Of a DNA stretch of 64,000 nucleotides, positions 44,401 to 52,351 are shown piece after piece. This stretch comes from Bhargavaea ullalensis (GTDB taxonomy: Bacteria > Bacillota > Bacilli > Bacillales_A > Planococcaceae), in assembly GCF_040545425.1 (NCBI RefSeq), contig NZ_JBEPLW010000007.1. One strand, written 5' to 3'. The notes beneath the pieces are model-generated. The model made no database searches and was not told where the DNA came from. It saw nothing but the letters and a program-made list of their open reading frames with translations. Position 1 is the stretch's first letter; each line of letters starts with the position of its first letter. The translations under genes and the position numbers were made by a program.

Positions 44401-44504
44401 TTGTCTTGTCCTGCTGCTGCTACTGGTGCAACTGCGGAAGCGACCATTGCTGCTGTAACCGCGCCAGTCATGAACTTGCTATAAGACTTGGTCTTCATTG
44501 CCAT
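41445..44504 (-). CDS. Major S-layer protein, SLH-anchored
   Basis: A 1019-residue secreted protein. The signal peptide ends near residue 31 (VAAA). Three SLH repeats (about 43-235; LNRGDVTKMLGK, MNRDQIAVVL, TSRAQFASF) are followed by a bacterial Ig domain (about 250-315) and some 700 residues of beta-rich, Thr/Val/Ala-rich repeats resembling SbsA-type Ig-like domains (STTPDYSVSAVSDKVYIEFS). There is no Cys and no enzyme motif. Start ATG 44504 lies behind AAGGAGG. A perfect-consensus promoter, a structured leader, a very strong terminator and AT-rich biased codons all point to massive expression. Self-assembly into the lattice is inferred. Confidence 0.9.
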   Translation of the reverse strand: MAMKTKSYSKFMTGAVTAAMVASAVAPVAAAGQDKDVAAEANSSFTDIGPSSSHFVNVQEARELGFLSGYDDGTFKPNKILNRGDVTKMLGKYVVATSGKTLSEYVKDNKIADVPNFTDVPNDARDKELVTYSKIVKEAGIFEGSNNNLMATKEMNRDQIAVVLVRAFDLKEKAGDTKVIDGKGSAYEKEIAILLENGVSDANPYKPFNKTSRAQFASFLVRAYKVSMGMDPSLPLSPIASVDAVNDITIKVGETPNLPTRVGVTLENGKKSTALVKWDTKNLDNTKVGTYKLTGDVAGTDIDATVNVIVQQASVDSGISDVKAINPNTVEVTFSKALDKDFIREAEQNGGYFATYKFGDTVRSTNAVQSAQVNFSADGKTAEVVMKRDFEPGERYYVSLLDGSNMSVAKELHTFGPVILREASTTPDYSVSAVSDKVYIEFSEKMTDAALAATNFEVYDNAGQLLGTLDQYTNGNSAVASEWTNAITKNRAVFTLSPDATKKLLAGQTYQIRVKTNVPTASGKYLNKDTKVATVTTPTVAEATPKATMARVTGTKNIVLVFDKDVSKQNLDDLASLVTVTTSTGKTVETAKMTADQAVEANEVTLTLPEANLDQALTYNVGIPANLVKNAVFPNATNQATTGVKATAQDNVQVKSMTASLQVDAKDRESADLVLTFDQRPTLESLQKALADGTLRIREGATTYQPKAGATFNVKYVGSDATGKTVVIEGVNNKFAAGSTDFDFVPTKGSNYTIIALPGAVAVDAFGTTPKLTNQSALTATATGVSVSAPMVDGVTLDSAEKITVEFAEDLDPTIDLSKISVQGFVADRNGFYSAQTNLKGSRDLKATVSGNTLTITPAQNDIKFVTSAIDNIVSFDQNALVAKESQVAIGGTGVVADDVEDNAAPIILSAQAWGNNTDVLLTYSEGVFTEGDVAPLFRTGGTVANSSVGETAQPINQTPHNMLVLRFEKPFAGSIVNDLYGATVDYRPGTTTYVRDEVGNKSSAQTIQGIQKSMVQPQ

Positions 44505-44546
44505 AGAATATGTTCCTCCTTAGTGTTTGAAAAAGGTGATTGCCCC

Positions 44547-44584
44547 GTTCTACCGACGCACATAGAAAACGAGTCTGATAGAAC
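44547..44584 (-). promoter_or_regulatory. Stem-loop in the S-layer mRNA leader
   Basis: GTTCTA (44547-44552) pairs with TAGAAC (44579-44584), and the inner bases extend the stem with mismatches. It lies near the 5' end of the predicted transcript, between the promoter and the ribosome site, where it could protect the message from decay. Confidence 0.55.
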
Positions 44585-44595
44585 GTTCACTGCTT

Positions 44596-44623
44596 ATTAT
44601 AGAGTATTACAAAGACATGTCAA
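44596..44623 (-). promoter_or_regulatory. Perfect-consensus sigma-A promoter of the major S-layer gene
   Basis: On the minus strand TTGACA (44618-44623), 16 bases and TATAAT (44596-44601). The leader to the ATG would be about 85 bases. Confidence 0.88.
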
Positions 44624-44848
44624 CGGATTTCCTAATGATTTCATTTCAATTACGCGTTTTTTGCAAAAGAAAGCAGAATAGTATCACAACCGATCGTATT
44701 TTACAGGCATTGGATGGCATGAGGGTCGTTTGGTGTAAGATTCTCTCCTTCTTACCGTACCCCTCTTCATTCGTGGGCATTACGGCCCTGGTTAGCAATC
44801 TACTTTCCGGGACTTCCCCTTCTCCCCTTAATTAATAATAAGAAAGCA

Positions 44849-44893
44849 AAAAAACGGGCCGGCATCAGTATATGACGCCGGCCCGTTTTCTTA
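44849..44893. terminator. Bidirectional terminator after the Wzy-like gene
   Basis: ACGGGCCGGC pairs with GCCGGCCCGT over 14 bases, with A and T runs outside. It insulates the S-layer gene from the polymer operon. Confidence 0.88.
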
Positions 44894-44952
44894 TGACCCG
44901 AATATAAAGTAACGAGGAACTATTCTATGTGCCCCTATAGCATAACGGTTGC

Positions 44953-46245
44953 TCACAAAGTTTTCAAGCTTTTCTTTTGACTTCTGTCCAGTTCGATCGC
45001 CGCGGTCAGGATGACGAAGCCGATCATGAGGAAGAAAATGATGTCGAGCAGTCCTGTATGAAGAGAGACGGTGAAGATCGTCATGACGAATGCGTAGGCA
45101 ACGGTTTGGTAGCTGCGCACTCCGGCCCGCTTCATCTGGTTGTACAGCATCGAAATGATCGCACCGAACAGGAAGAAGCCGATTGCGACGAGCAAGTATC
45201 CGCCGTCTAGGAATAGTTGGCCGATGTAGGTCGGCGTCGTGGTCCGGTTCGGGCGGGTAATGTAGCGGCCGCCCTCAACGCTGAGTGAGTTGACGACTTC
45301 AGTCACTTTCACGCGCGGGAAGACTTGATTGCCCGGAAGGATGCTACCAAATGTGCCGGCGATGAGCTGTCCTTTCAGATAGCCTTCCTCTTGCGTGTAT
45401 TCCATGATTTTTGACAACACAATATGTCCGTTGACCATTTCACCGTTGAGTGAGCGGATCCACTCCGGGGTCTCTTCCATGATTTCCTGGTCGGTCTTCA
45501 GCTTGTTCTCCTGCTGGTCGGACAGTTCGACGTCCGGCTGCTCCCGGCTGTTGAATGCTTCATCGGGGTCTTCCGACATGAAGCGGATGAAGCCGAAGAT
45601 CGAGAAGAACAGCGCGACGACGACCATTCCGCCGAGAAGCCAGCTCAGGTTGATGCGACGGATGATGTAATGGAAGATAATGACGCCGGTGAACATCATG
45701 ACGGCGATCGGCGTGCGGTAGCCCATGAGGAGGAACAGCACCATCGCGCCGAAATAGACGGCACCGTATTCGACGGCTTTTCTTTTCGTCAGCTGGTCTT
45801 CTTTCATGATCCTCAGTGCAAGAAGCAGGACGACGCCGAACCAAAGCAACTGACTGAGCAGGTTCAGCTTCGGATCGAGGTTGCGCCGGACGGATTCGTC
45901 GGTGAGCCCGATCTGGCCGGTAGCGAGCATTCCGGCATAGGCGATGGCGCCGATCATCGTGAGGATCCAGATGAACCAGACGGTCTTGCCTTTCAGGAAG
46001 CCGAACCCGAAGTTCGGGAACACCCACAGCCGCTTGTCCGCAAGCCAGACGCCGACATAGTAAGCGATGAGCGATACGATGACCGCCGGCCAGACCGACA
46101 CGGAGATGTTGAAGTAGGCGAACCGGTGGAAGTCGAACGTGCTGACGAGAAAGTACAGGATGAGCACGAACGGCAAAAAGAAATAGGGCGAGAATGCGCC
46201 GATCCGGTTGAGTCCGGCGACGCCATTTTTAAGCGTTGTTTTCAT
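44953..46245 (-). CDS. Wzy-like oligosaccharide repeat-unit polymerase
   Basis: A 430-residue membrane protein with about eleven hydrophobic segments and a large charged outer loop (about residues 215-310), the layout of O-antigen polymerases. It would join lipid-linked repeat units on the outer face. ATG 46245 lies 13 bases after the flippase stop without a good ribosome site, so translation is probably coupled. An in-frame TTG at 46293 inside the flippase gene is an alternative. It is last in an operon with dehydrogenase, TagA-like transferase and flippase. Sequence identity in this family is low, so the call rests on topology and context. Confidence 0.78.
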   Translation of the reverse strand: MKTTLKNGVAGLNRIGAFSPYFFLPFVLILYFLVSTFDFHRFAYFNISVSVWPAVIVSLIAYYVGVWLADKRLWVFPNFGFGFLKGKTVWFIWILTMIGAIAYAGMLATGQIGLTDESVRRNLDPKLNLLSQLLWFGVVLLLALRIMKEDQLTKRKAVEYGAVYFGAMVLFLLMGYRTPIAVMMFTGVIIFHYIIRRINLSWLLGGMVVVALFFSIFGFIRFMSEDPDEAFNSREQPDVELSDQQENKLKTDQEIMEETPEWIRSLNGEMVNGHIVLSKIMEYTQEEGYLKGQLIAGTFGSILPGNQVFPRVKVTEVVNSLSVEGGRYITRPNRTTTPTYIGQLFLDGGYLLVAIGFFLFGAIISMLYNQMKRAGVRSYQTVAYAFVMTIFTVSLHTGLLDIIFFLMIGFVILTAAIELDRSQKKSLKTL

Positions 46246-46258
46246 AATGAGTGGTTCA

Positions 46259-47788
46259 TCATCGCTTGGATGATGGCGTTCCTCCTTTGGCAAGCATCTC
46301 TTTCACGAATTCGTTGCGGAACAGCGCCATGACGGCAAAGTAGACGACGGCGCCCGAGACGCCGAGGACGACGAGCCGGAACATCCGGTGCCAGTCTTCC
46401 GCCCCCGGCACGAGCCGGTCGAATCCGAAAAGGAAAGCCATCATGACGAGGACGCCGACGATGATCTGGGCGGTGTTCTTGAGCAGGTACGAGCCGTCCA
46501 TGCCGCCGACTTCCTTCCACAGGGTCGTAAACGTGATGGCACAGTACAAAAGTGCGACGATCGATGCGGAAAGCGCAATCCCCTGCGCCCCGTAAAATTG
46601 CGAGAAGATCCAGTTCGAGACGATGTTCAGGATGATCGAAATCAGCCCGATCCGCATCATGTAGTGCCCTTTTTCGAGTGTGTAGAATCCTTTGGCGGTG
46701 ACCGCCTGGATGCTGTAGAAGAACGCCGAACCGATGTACAGCACCGCGTAGGACGAGGTCAGGTCGGTGGCGCTGGCCGTGAAGGCGCCGCGCTCGTACA
46801 CCGTTCCGACCAGTTCGTGCATGAGGTACCACATGCCGGCGAGCATCGGCGTCAGGAACACGAGCAGGTACAGATAGCCTTTCTCGAGTCCCCGCTTGAA
46901 CAGGCCGGGGTTCTTTTTCGTATGGGCTTCGGCGATGATCGGGAAGGCAATCGTCGCGATCGTGACGCCGAATATCGCCTGGGGGATGTTGACGAGCCGG
47001 AACGCATAGTTCAGGTTCGAGACAACCCCCTCACCGAGGTCCGCGGCGAAGAATGTGTTCACCATCAGGTTGATCTGACCGACGGCGATTGTCAGTCCGA
47101 CCGGCCAGAAGATGTGGTAGAACGCGGACACTTCCTCGCGGTCGAGCTTCTGGCTCCAGATGATGAACTTCTTCGGCGTGCGGTAGATCAGCTTGATGAG
47201 CAGGCTCAGGATCGTCCCGACGAAATAGCCGAGCGGGACGGCGATGATGCCGATCTGTTTATGAAATAATAGCGCGAAGACGATCGTCATGAGGACGACG
47301 CTCGTCTGCGAGAACACACTGAATGAAAATTTCTTTTTGGCGTCGAAGAAGCCTTCGAACACGGCGTTGACGCCGACCATCATGAGCGAGGCGAAGTAAA
47401 TCGCCGCCGTCCAGGAAGCGATCGCGAAGCCGTGTTCGAATTCGCCGAAGTTCGGATAAAACAGCCGGACGATCGGCGAACTGAGGAGCACCCCGAGGAT
47501 CGAGACGCCGAGCGTCAGCCAGAACGTCCCTTTGACGATGTTCGTCAGGTGCTCCTCTCCCCTGCCGAGTGCCGAATACTTATAGTAGCTCGGCAGGAAG
47601 GCGTCTTTCATGCCGGTGAGCAGGAACAGGACGAACGCATTCGGGATCGTCATCGCGGCGAGGTAGGCGTCCGCCTCGTAGGAGTCGCCGAACAAACCGG
47701 CGATGACGAGGTCGCGGATCATGCTCGAGAACTTCAGGACGAACGTCGAGAACAGGAACAGGATCGACGCGACCTTCAGTTTACTCAT
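46259..47788 (-). CDS. MurJ-like flippase of the polymer operon
   Basis: A 509-residue protein with about 14 hydrophobic segments of the MurJ/MviN family (LFSTFVLKFSSMIRDLVIAG; AIFGVTIATIAFPIIAE). It would export the lipid-linked repeat unit made by the two upstream enzymes to the Wzy-like polymerase. Its start overlaps the TagA-like gene by 8 bases. It is one of two MurJ-family proteins here; the other belongs to the csaB operon. Acting as true MurJ on lipid II cannot be excluded. Confidence 0.83.
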   Translation of the reverse strand: MSKLKVASILFLFSTFVLKFSSMIRDLVIAGLFGDSYEADAYLAAMTIPNAFVLFLLTGMKDAFLPSYYKYSALGRGEEHLTNIVKGTFWLTLGVSILGVLLSSPIVRLFYPNFGEFEHGFAIASWTAAIYFASLMMVGVNAVFEGFFDAKKKFSFSVFSQTSVVLMTIVFALLFHKQIGIIAVPLGYFVGTILSLLIKLIYRTPKKFIIWSQKLDREEVSAFYHIFWPVGLTIAVGQINLMVNTFFAADLGEGVVSNLNYAFRLVNIPQAIFGVTIATIAFPIIAEAHTKKNPGLFKRGLEKGYLYLLVFLTPMLAGMWYLMHELVGTVYERGAFTASATDLTSSYAVLYIGSAFFYSIQAVTAKGFYTLEKGHYMMRIGLISIILNIVSNWIFSQFYGAQGIALSASIVALLYCAITFTTLWKEVGGMDGSYLLKNTAQIIVGVLVMMAFLFGFDRLVPGAEDWHRMFRLVVLGVSGAVVYFAVMALFRNEFVKEMLAKGGTPSSKR

Positions 47789-48521
47789 GGGCGCCGCCGC
47801 CTTTTCCGTTTCGTTCCCCGGCGAGGACCGCGAGGAGGAATTTCGGCAGTTCGAGCTGCCTCTTCCAGCGGGCCGGCTCTTTCAGCAGGCGGTACAGCCA
47901 TTCCAGGCCCGCCTTGCGGTAGAAGGCCGGCGCCCGCTTGATGTTGCCGGAGAATACGTCGAACGATCCGCCGACGCCCTGGAAGACGGACACCGAAAGG
48001 CGCTCTTTGTTGCGGATGATGAAGTTTTCCTGCGTCGGCGAGCCGAGTGCGACGAACAGGATGTCCGCGCCGGATTCGTTGATCGTGCGGATGATTTCTT
48101 CTTCATCCTTCACGTATCCGTCGAGCGTGCCGGCCACTTTGAGTCCCGGGAACGTCATCTGAAGGTTCCCGGCGGCCTGCGCGGCGACGCCCGGCTTGGC
48201 GCCGTAGAGGAAGACGCCGCTGCCTTCTTCGGACGCGCGGCGGCAAAGCTGTTCCATCATGTCGACGCCCGTGATGCGGTCACGGATCTGCCCTTTTTGA
48301 AGACGCGAGGCGATGAGCACGCCGACGCCGTCGGGAATCTGGAAGTCTGCAGTGTTGAGGATGTTGTGCAGTTCCGGATTCTTTTTCGCCTTCATGAGCT
48401 TTTCGGGGTTGATCGCGACGATGAACGACTTCTTTCCGTCCCGGATGCGGGCGAAGATGAGGTCGAGCATGTCGTCAAACCGCTCCGTATTCACCTGTAC
48501 TCCGAAAAAATGTTCTTTCAT
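47781..48521 (-). CDS. WecG/TagA/CpsF family glycosyltransferase
   Basis: A 246-residue enzyme of the GT26 family. FIVAINPEKLMKAKKNPEL, IPDGVGVLIASRL, ITGVDMMEQLC and LFVALGSPTQENF are the conserved blocks, the last near the proposed catalytic site. TagA adds ManNAc, and WecG adds ManNAcA, to undecaprenyl-diphosphate-GlcNAc. Because the next gene upstream makes UDP-ManNAcA, the WecG-like reaction is favoured, but the donor cannot be read from sequence. It is 27 bases downstream of the dehydrogenase and overlaps the flippase gene. Confidence 0.92.
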   Translation of the reverse strand: MKEHFFGVQVNTERFDDMLDLIFARIRDGKKSFIVAINPEKLMKAKKNPELHNILNTADFQIPDGVGVLIASRLQKGQIRDRITGVDMMEQLCRRASEEGSGVFLYGAKPGVAAQAAGNLQMTFPGLKVAGTLDGYVKDEEEIIRTINESGADILFVALGSPTQENFIIRNKERLSVSVFQGVGGSFDVFSGNIKRAPAFYRKAGLEWLYRLLKEPARWKRQLELPKFLLAVLAGERNGKGGGAHE

Positions 48522-48548
48522 TTGGATTCACCCGTATGTTTGAGACGA

Positions 48549-49826
48549 TTACTCGTTCGTATTTTCTTTATGGTCTCCGAGGAGGTGCGTCTTGAATCCC
48601 GCGGCTTTCCATGCCGGGAGATCCAGGCAGTTCTTCGTGTCATACACGATCGGTTCCGCCATGCGGCCCTTCACGTCTGCCGGCGCAAGCTTCATGAACT
48701 CCCGGTGATTCGTAAGCACAAGGATCATCGATGCCCCGTCCGCCGCCTCTTCGATCGTGTTCACCTGCGTGCGGTGGCTGCCTTCGTTGACATGCGGATC
48801 GTAAGAGGCGACCGTGAAGCCTTTCGCCTCAAGGCTGTGGATGACGTCGATCGACGGGCTTTGGCGCATGTCGTCGACGTCCGCTTTGAACGACAGGCCG
48901 AGAACGGCAATTTTGCGGTCGGTGTCGCCGATGAACTGCAGGACGCGGTCTGCGACGAATTGCGGCATGCCGTCGTTCGTCTTGCGCGAAAGATGGATAA
49001 TGTTCGACTGCTCCGGTGCGAGTTCGACGAGGAACCACGGGTCGACCGCGATGCAGTGGCCGCCGACGCCGGGGCCCGGCTGGTGGATGTTCACCCGCGG
49101 GTGGAAATTGGCGAACCGGATCGCATCCCAGATGTTCACGTCGAGATGCTCACCGATTTTCGCCATTTCATTGGCGAATGCAATGTTCACGTCGCGGTAG
49201 GTGTTTTCCATCACCTTGACGAGTTCAGCGGTCGTCGCGTCGGTGAGTTCGATCGGCCCTTTGACGAACGCTTCGTAAAGGTCTTTCGTCAATTCGGCGG
49301 ATTTTTCGTTGATGCCGCCGATGATGCGGCCGTTCTGTTCGAGTTCCTCGAAGATCCGGCCCGGGATGACCCGCTCCGGCGAGTGGGCGACGAACAGCTC
49401 TTCCCCGATTTTAAGACCGGACTTTTCGAGCTCCGGCAGCATGACGTGTTCCACCGTTTTTGGCGGAACCGTCGATTCGAGGATGACAAGGTTGCCTTTC
49501 TTCAAGTAAGGCACGATTGATGCGGTCGCCTTCCGGACGTATTCGAGATCGGCGGTGCGGTCTTCGCGGATCGGGGACGGGACGGCGACGATGAACACGT
49601 CGGCTTCAACCGGTTCGGTCGAAACGTCGAGCATGCCGCTGTCGACCGCTTTGTCGAGCCGCTCCTGCAGGCCGTTCTCCTCGATGTGGAGTTGTTTGTT
49701 CCGGATCATATTCACCGCGCGCTCGTTCACATCGACGCCGTGGACAGGCACGCCGTGGTTGGCGAACATGACCGCGGTCGGGAGTCCGATGTAGCCGAGG
49801 CCGACGACACAAAGTTTCTTCGTCAT
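48549..49826 (-). CDS. wecC: UDP-N-acetyl-D-mannosamine dehydrogenase-like enzyme
   Basis: A 425-residue nucleotide-sugar dehydrogenase. The N-terminal Rossmann motif is VVGLGYIGLPTA, the middle domain includes AELVKVMENTYRDVNIAFANE, and PGVGGHCIAVDPW holds the catalytic Cys. The C-terminal UDP-binding domain begins AVLGLSFKADVDDMRQSPS. These features favour the WecC type, which oxidises UDP-ManNAc twice to UDP-ManNAcA with NAD, over UDP-glucose dehydrogenase. Start ATG 49826 has AAAGGAAG; in-frame codons further upstream lack a site. First gene of the polymer operon. Confidence 0.88.
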   Translation of the reverse strand: MTKKLCVVGLGYIGLPTAVMFANHGVPVHGVDVNERAVNMIRNKQLHIEENGLQERLDKAVDSGMLDVSTEPVEADVFIVAVPSPIREDRTADLEYVRKATASIVPYLKKGNLVILESTVPPKTVEHVMLPELEKSGLKIGEELFVAHSPERVIPGRIFEELEQNGRIIGGINEKSAELTKDLYEAFVKGPIELTDATTAELVKVMENTYRDVNIAFANEMAKIGEHLDVNIWDAIRFANFHPRVNIHQPGPGVGGHCIAVDPWFLVELAPEQSNIIHLSRKTNDGMPQFVADRVLQFIGDTDRKIAVLGLSFKADVDDMRQSPSIDVIHSLEAKGFTVASYDPHVNEGSHRTQVNTIEEAADGASMILVLTNHREFMKLAPADVKGRMAEPIVYDTKNCLDLPAWKAAGFKTHLLGDHKENTNE

Positions 49827-50019
49827 GAGATGGTCTTCCTTTCCTGATGCATGGATTGCAAGTTTAAGTTGAACGCATTGCGTTTCTAGACAAATCAATT
49901 TTCCCATTATAGCATATCCGCCGGCAGAACGTTCCGCCGCCCGGTAACTTCCTATTCAGAAGATGATGGAAACGGCTGCGGGTGCGCGCCGGCGTGCGCA
50001 ACAGGTGCCGCACCACCCG

Positions 50020-51204
50020 TTAATTGGCAGTGGTCTTGATGAACAGATAGGCGCCTTTTCGCATGTAGATGCCGTCTTTGTCCGCGAATCTCGGATTGAC
50101 GGACAGCACGTATTTCGCATCGCGCTCAAGCGGGCGTTCCGGCTCGATGCGCAGCGAGCGGCCGTCATCCCCCGGTTTGACGGTGACTTTTACGGGCTGG
50201 GCGTTCCCTAGACGGATGAGCTCCACCCGATTGGACGCGGCAGGCGCGGAAAAGTTCATGTCCTGTGAGAACCGGATCGTGATCGGCTTCGTGCCGGCGG
50301 TTGTTTCCACGTCGGGAAACTGTGTGTAGTCCCAAGTGGCGAGTTCGCGTCTTGCGAGTGCCTCGTGCGCAAACTCGAGCTCCTTGCCGGGCGGGGTCAC
50401 TTCGTCCGGCTGAATGCCGAGTCCGTGGATCTTCGTGCCGCCCGGTCCGGAAAAGTGGGCCGTCGTCAGTTTGAGCGCCCCTCCGTCCGATAGTTCAAAG
50501 AAGCTTTGGACACTTCCCTTGCCGTACGTTTTCTGTCCCACAAGGATTCCGGCTTTCTGGTCCTTGACCGCTGCGGACACGAGCTCCGAAGCGGATGCAG
50601 AGTATTTATTCACGAGCACGTACGGTTTGGCGGGGAATTTTACGGATGACGGGCGGGCGTTCACATGCAGCGTCTTGTCCCGCTCAAACCGCGTGTAGGC
50701 CTTCGGCGCATTCTGGAACATCCCGATGATCGCCTCGGCGCTGGACACGGTGCCCCCGCCGTTGAAGCGGAAGTCCAGGATAAGCTGGCGGGCGCCGAGT
50801 TTCTTCATCTTCTCCCATTCGCGGATGACGGCCTGTGGCGTTTCCACCTGGAAGCTCTCGATATGGATGACGGCGGTGTTGCCGAACAAGTACTCGGACC
50901 TCACCTTTGCCGGGGCCGCGTAGATCTGCGTGTCGGCGGAGAGCGTTTCGCCGAGTCCCGGAATGTGGATCGTCTTCAAGTACGCTTCATACTCCGCCTT
51001 CGTCATGTAGGTCGAGTACTCATCCAGCTTGCTGGTCACTTCTTTGATCGTCTTGTAGTCGTCGATTCCGAGCGGCACATCGCCGTAGTAATAATTCTTC
51101 ACGTAAAATTTAATGTCTTTGAGCACATCCCCCGACGCCGCTGCGGGCTGTGCGCCGATCAGCAGCATGACGGCCAGGATGACGGCCACTTGAAGTCTGC
51201 GCAT
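50020..51204 (-). CDS. Secreted S41-family protease without PDZ domain, with Ig-like tail
   Basis: A 394-residue protein from ATG 51204 with GGGGA 8 bases upstream. The in-frame ATG at 51243 lies within 3 bases of a TATAAT element and cannot be the start. A signal peptide ends at AAA-S. The S41 domain (about 35-270) has DFRFNGGGTVSS, NKYSASASEL with the catalytic Ser, and GQKTYGKGSVQ with the catalytic Lys. The PDZ domain normally found between the helical start and the catalytic core is missing. The last 100 residues form an SbsA-type Ig-like domain. It may process wall or secreted proteins. Confidence 0.88.
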   Translation of the reverse strand: MRRLQVAVILAVMLLIGAQPAAASGDVLKDIKFYVKNYYYGDVPLGIDDYKTIKEVTSKLDEYSTYMTKAEYEAYLKTIHIPGLGETLSADTQIYAAPAKVRSEYLFGNTAVIHIESFQVETPQAVIREWEKMKKLGARQLILDFRFNGGGTVSSAEAIIGMFQNAPKAYTRFERDKTLHVNARPSSVKFPAKPYVLVNKYSASASELVSAAVKDQKAGILVGQKTYGKGSVQSFFELSDGGALKLTTAHFSGPGGTKIHGLGIQPDEVTPPGKELEFAHEALARRELATWDYTQFPDVETTAGTKPITIRFSQDMNFSAPAASNRVELIRLGNAQPVKVTVKPGDDGRSLRIEPERPLERDAKYVLSVNPRFADKDGIYMRKGAYLFIKTTAN

Positions 51205-51243
51205 CCACGATTCCCCCATTTCATGAAGAAGCAAGTATTCCAT

Positions 51244-51249
51244 TAATTA
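51244..51249 (-). promoter_or_regulatory. -10 element of the S41 protease promoter
   Basis: On the minus strand TATAAT is preceded by GGG, with no convincing -35. Its position rules out the first in-frame ATG (51243) as start codon. Confidence 0.45.
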
Positions 51250-51480
51250 TACCCTACGAAAAGAAGAGCGGACAGATGGCGGGAATAAAAAATCAAAGAG
51301 TGCGACTTACGGACCAAGGCGCGTGGAAAGAGGTGCTTTCCTGGCAGATTGCCGGGGCCGAAGCGACTATTCTTGTCGAAATTTGCGTGTGATGATTCCA
51401 ACAGTTCCAGAATTGTGTTAACCTATTCAAAAACTTACCTGAAAGATTGGCGGAAAGAATTGCAGGTTGGGAGGGACATC

Positions 51481-52338
51481 ATGAAGAGACATTGGAAAAA
51501 GATCGTTCTCGGGCTGTTTGCCGTGGTTCTCGTGGTCGGCGGCTATTTGCTTTATTTGTTCCAGTTCAAGGATTACGATGTCGCGGACGAGGAAATCGAT
51601 AAAATCACAAAAGAAGACTATCAGATCGAACTGCCGGACGGCTCGACGGTCGGCGGGGATGAAGACGGTGAGGATGCCGGTGAGCCGGCTGAAGGCGACG
51701 CGGATGAGGGCGGTTCGGTCGCTGGTGCGGCCGGAGATTCCTCGTCCGGAGATTCGGCTTCCGGCAGCAGCAGCGCGTCCGCCGGCAATGCCGTCACTTC
51801 TTCGGGCGGCGGCCAGGTGGCCGGCGCCAGCACATCTGGCGGCGGTGCCGGAGACGCGAGCGTCGGCGGCACGTCCGGCAAGCCGGGTGAATCCGGCGGA
51901 AAAGGCAATGCTTCACCGGGAGGCTCCCAGACAGGCGGCGCAGGCGGTTCCCCCGCCGGTTCCGGCAATTCGGGCGGCAGCCAGTTGTCCGTAGCCGACA
52001 TCAAAAGCAAGTACACTCCGTCATTTGCAAGCCTCCAGTCACAGGCGAACGGCCGCATTGATTCGCTCATCGGCCGGGCGGCCAGCGAATACAGCACGAA
52101 AAAGCAGAACGGCGAGTCGATCAGCTACAGCTATTTCTATCAGAAATACATGGGCGCCGCCTCTTCTCTCGAGAGCCAGACCGACGCCGCCTTCAACAAG
52201 CTGATTGGCGCGCTGGAAGGCGAACTGCAGAAGAACGGCTACAACAAGTCGTACTCACAGAGCTTCCGCGATCAGTACAATGCAGAAAAAGAAGCCCGCC
52301 GAAGCAGCATCATCAAAAAAGCGATGGATCAAATGTAA
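51481..52338 (+). CDS. Membrane-anchored protein with Gly/Ser linker and helical C-terminal domain
   Basis: A 285-residue protein from ATG 51481 with GGGAGGG upstream; earlier in-frame codons lack a site. Residues 7-24 form one membrane segment. An acidic stretch follows, then about 110 residues almost wholly Gly, Ser, Ala, Asp and Thr (about 60-170), then a helical domain of about 115 residues rich in Tyr, Ser, Gln and Lys (LSVADIKSKYTPSFASLQSQ). I recognise no family. The design is a flexible stalk carrying a small domain through the wall. It faces the S41 gene divergently. A terminator follows. Confidence 0.75.
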   Translation: MKRHWKKIVLGLFAVVLVVGGYLLYLFQFKDYDVADEEIDKITKEDYQIELPDGSTVGGDEDGEDAGEPAEGDADEGGSVAGAAGDSSSGDSASGSSSASAGNAVTSSGGGQVAGASTSGGGAGDASVGGTSGKPGESGGKGNASPGGSQTGGAGGSPAGSGNSGGSQLSVADIKSKYTPSFASLQSQANGRIDSLIGRAASEYSTKKQNGESISYSYFYQKYMGAASSLESQTDAAFNKLIGALEGELQKNGYNKSYSQSFRDQYNAEKEARRSSIIKKAMDQM

Positions 52339-52351
52339 CGAAACGGCAAAC

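Larger units (their letters stand above)
44505..44952. other. S-layer leader and upstream intergenic region
   Basis: 448 bases without a gene. It holds the S-layer leader, its hairpin and promoter, and the terminator at 44849-44893. The part 44630-44845 is AT-rich near the promoter, and I see no named element in it. Confidence 0.7.

Noticed and set aside
41445..44504. Recent horizontal transfer of the S-layer gene, from its lower G+C
   Set aside because: High expression alone can explain the codon bias, and the SLH repeats match two neighbours. No mobile element flanks it.
47703..49520. 605-codon plus-strand open frame opposite the polymer operon
   Set aside because: It crosses three real genes on the other strand and encodes no recognisable protein.
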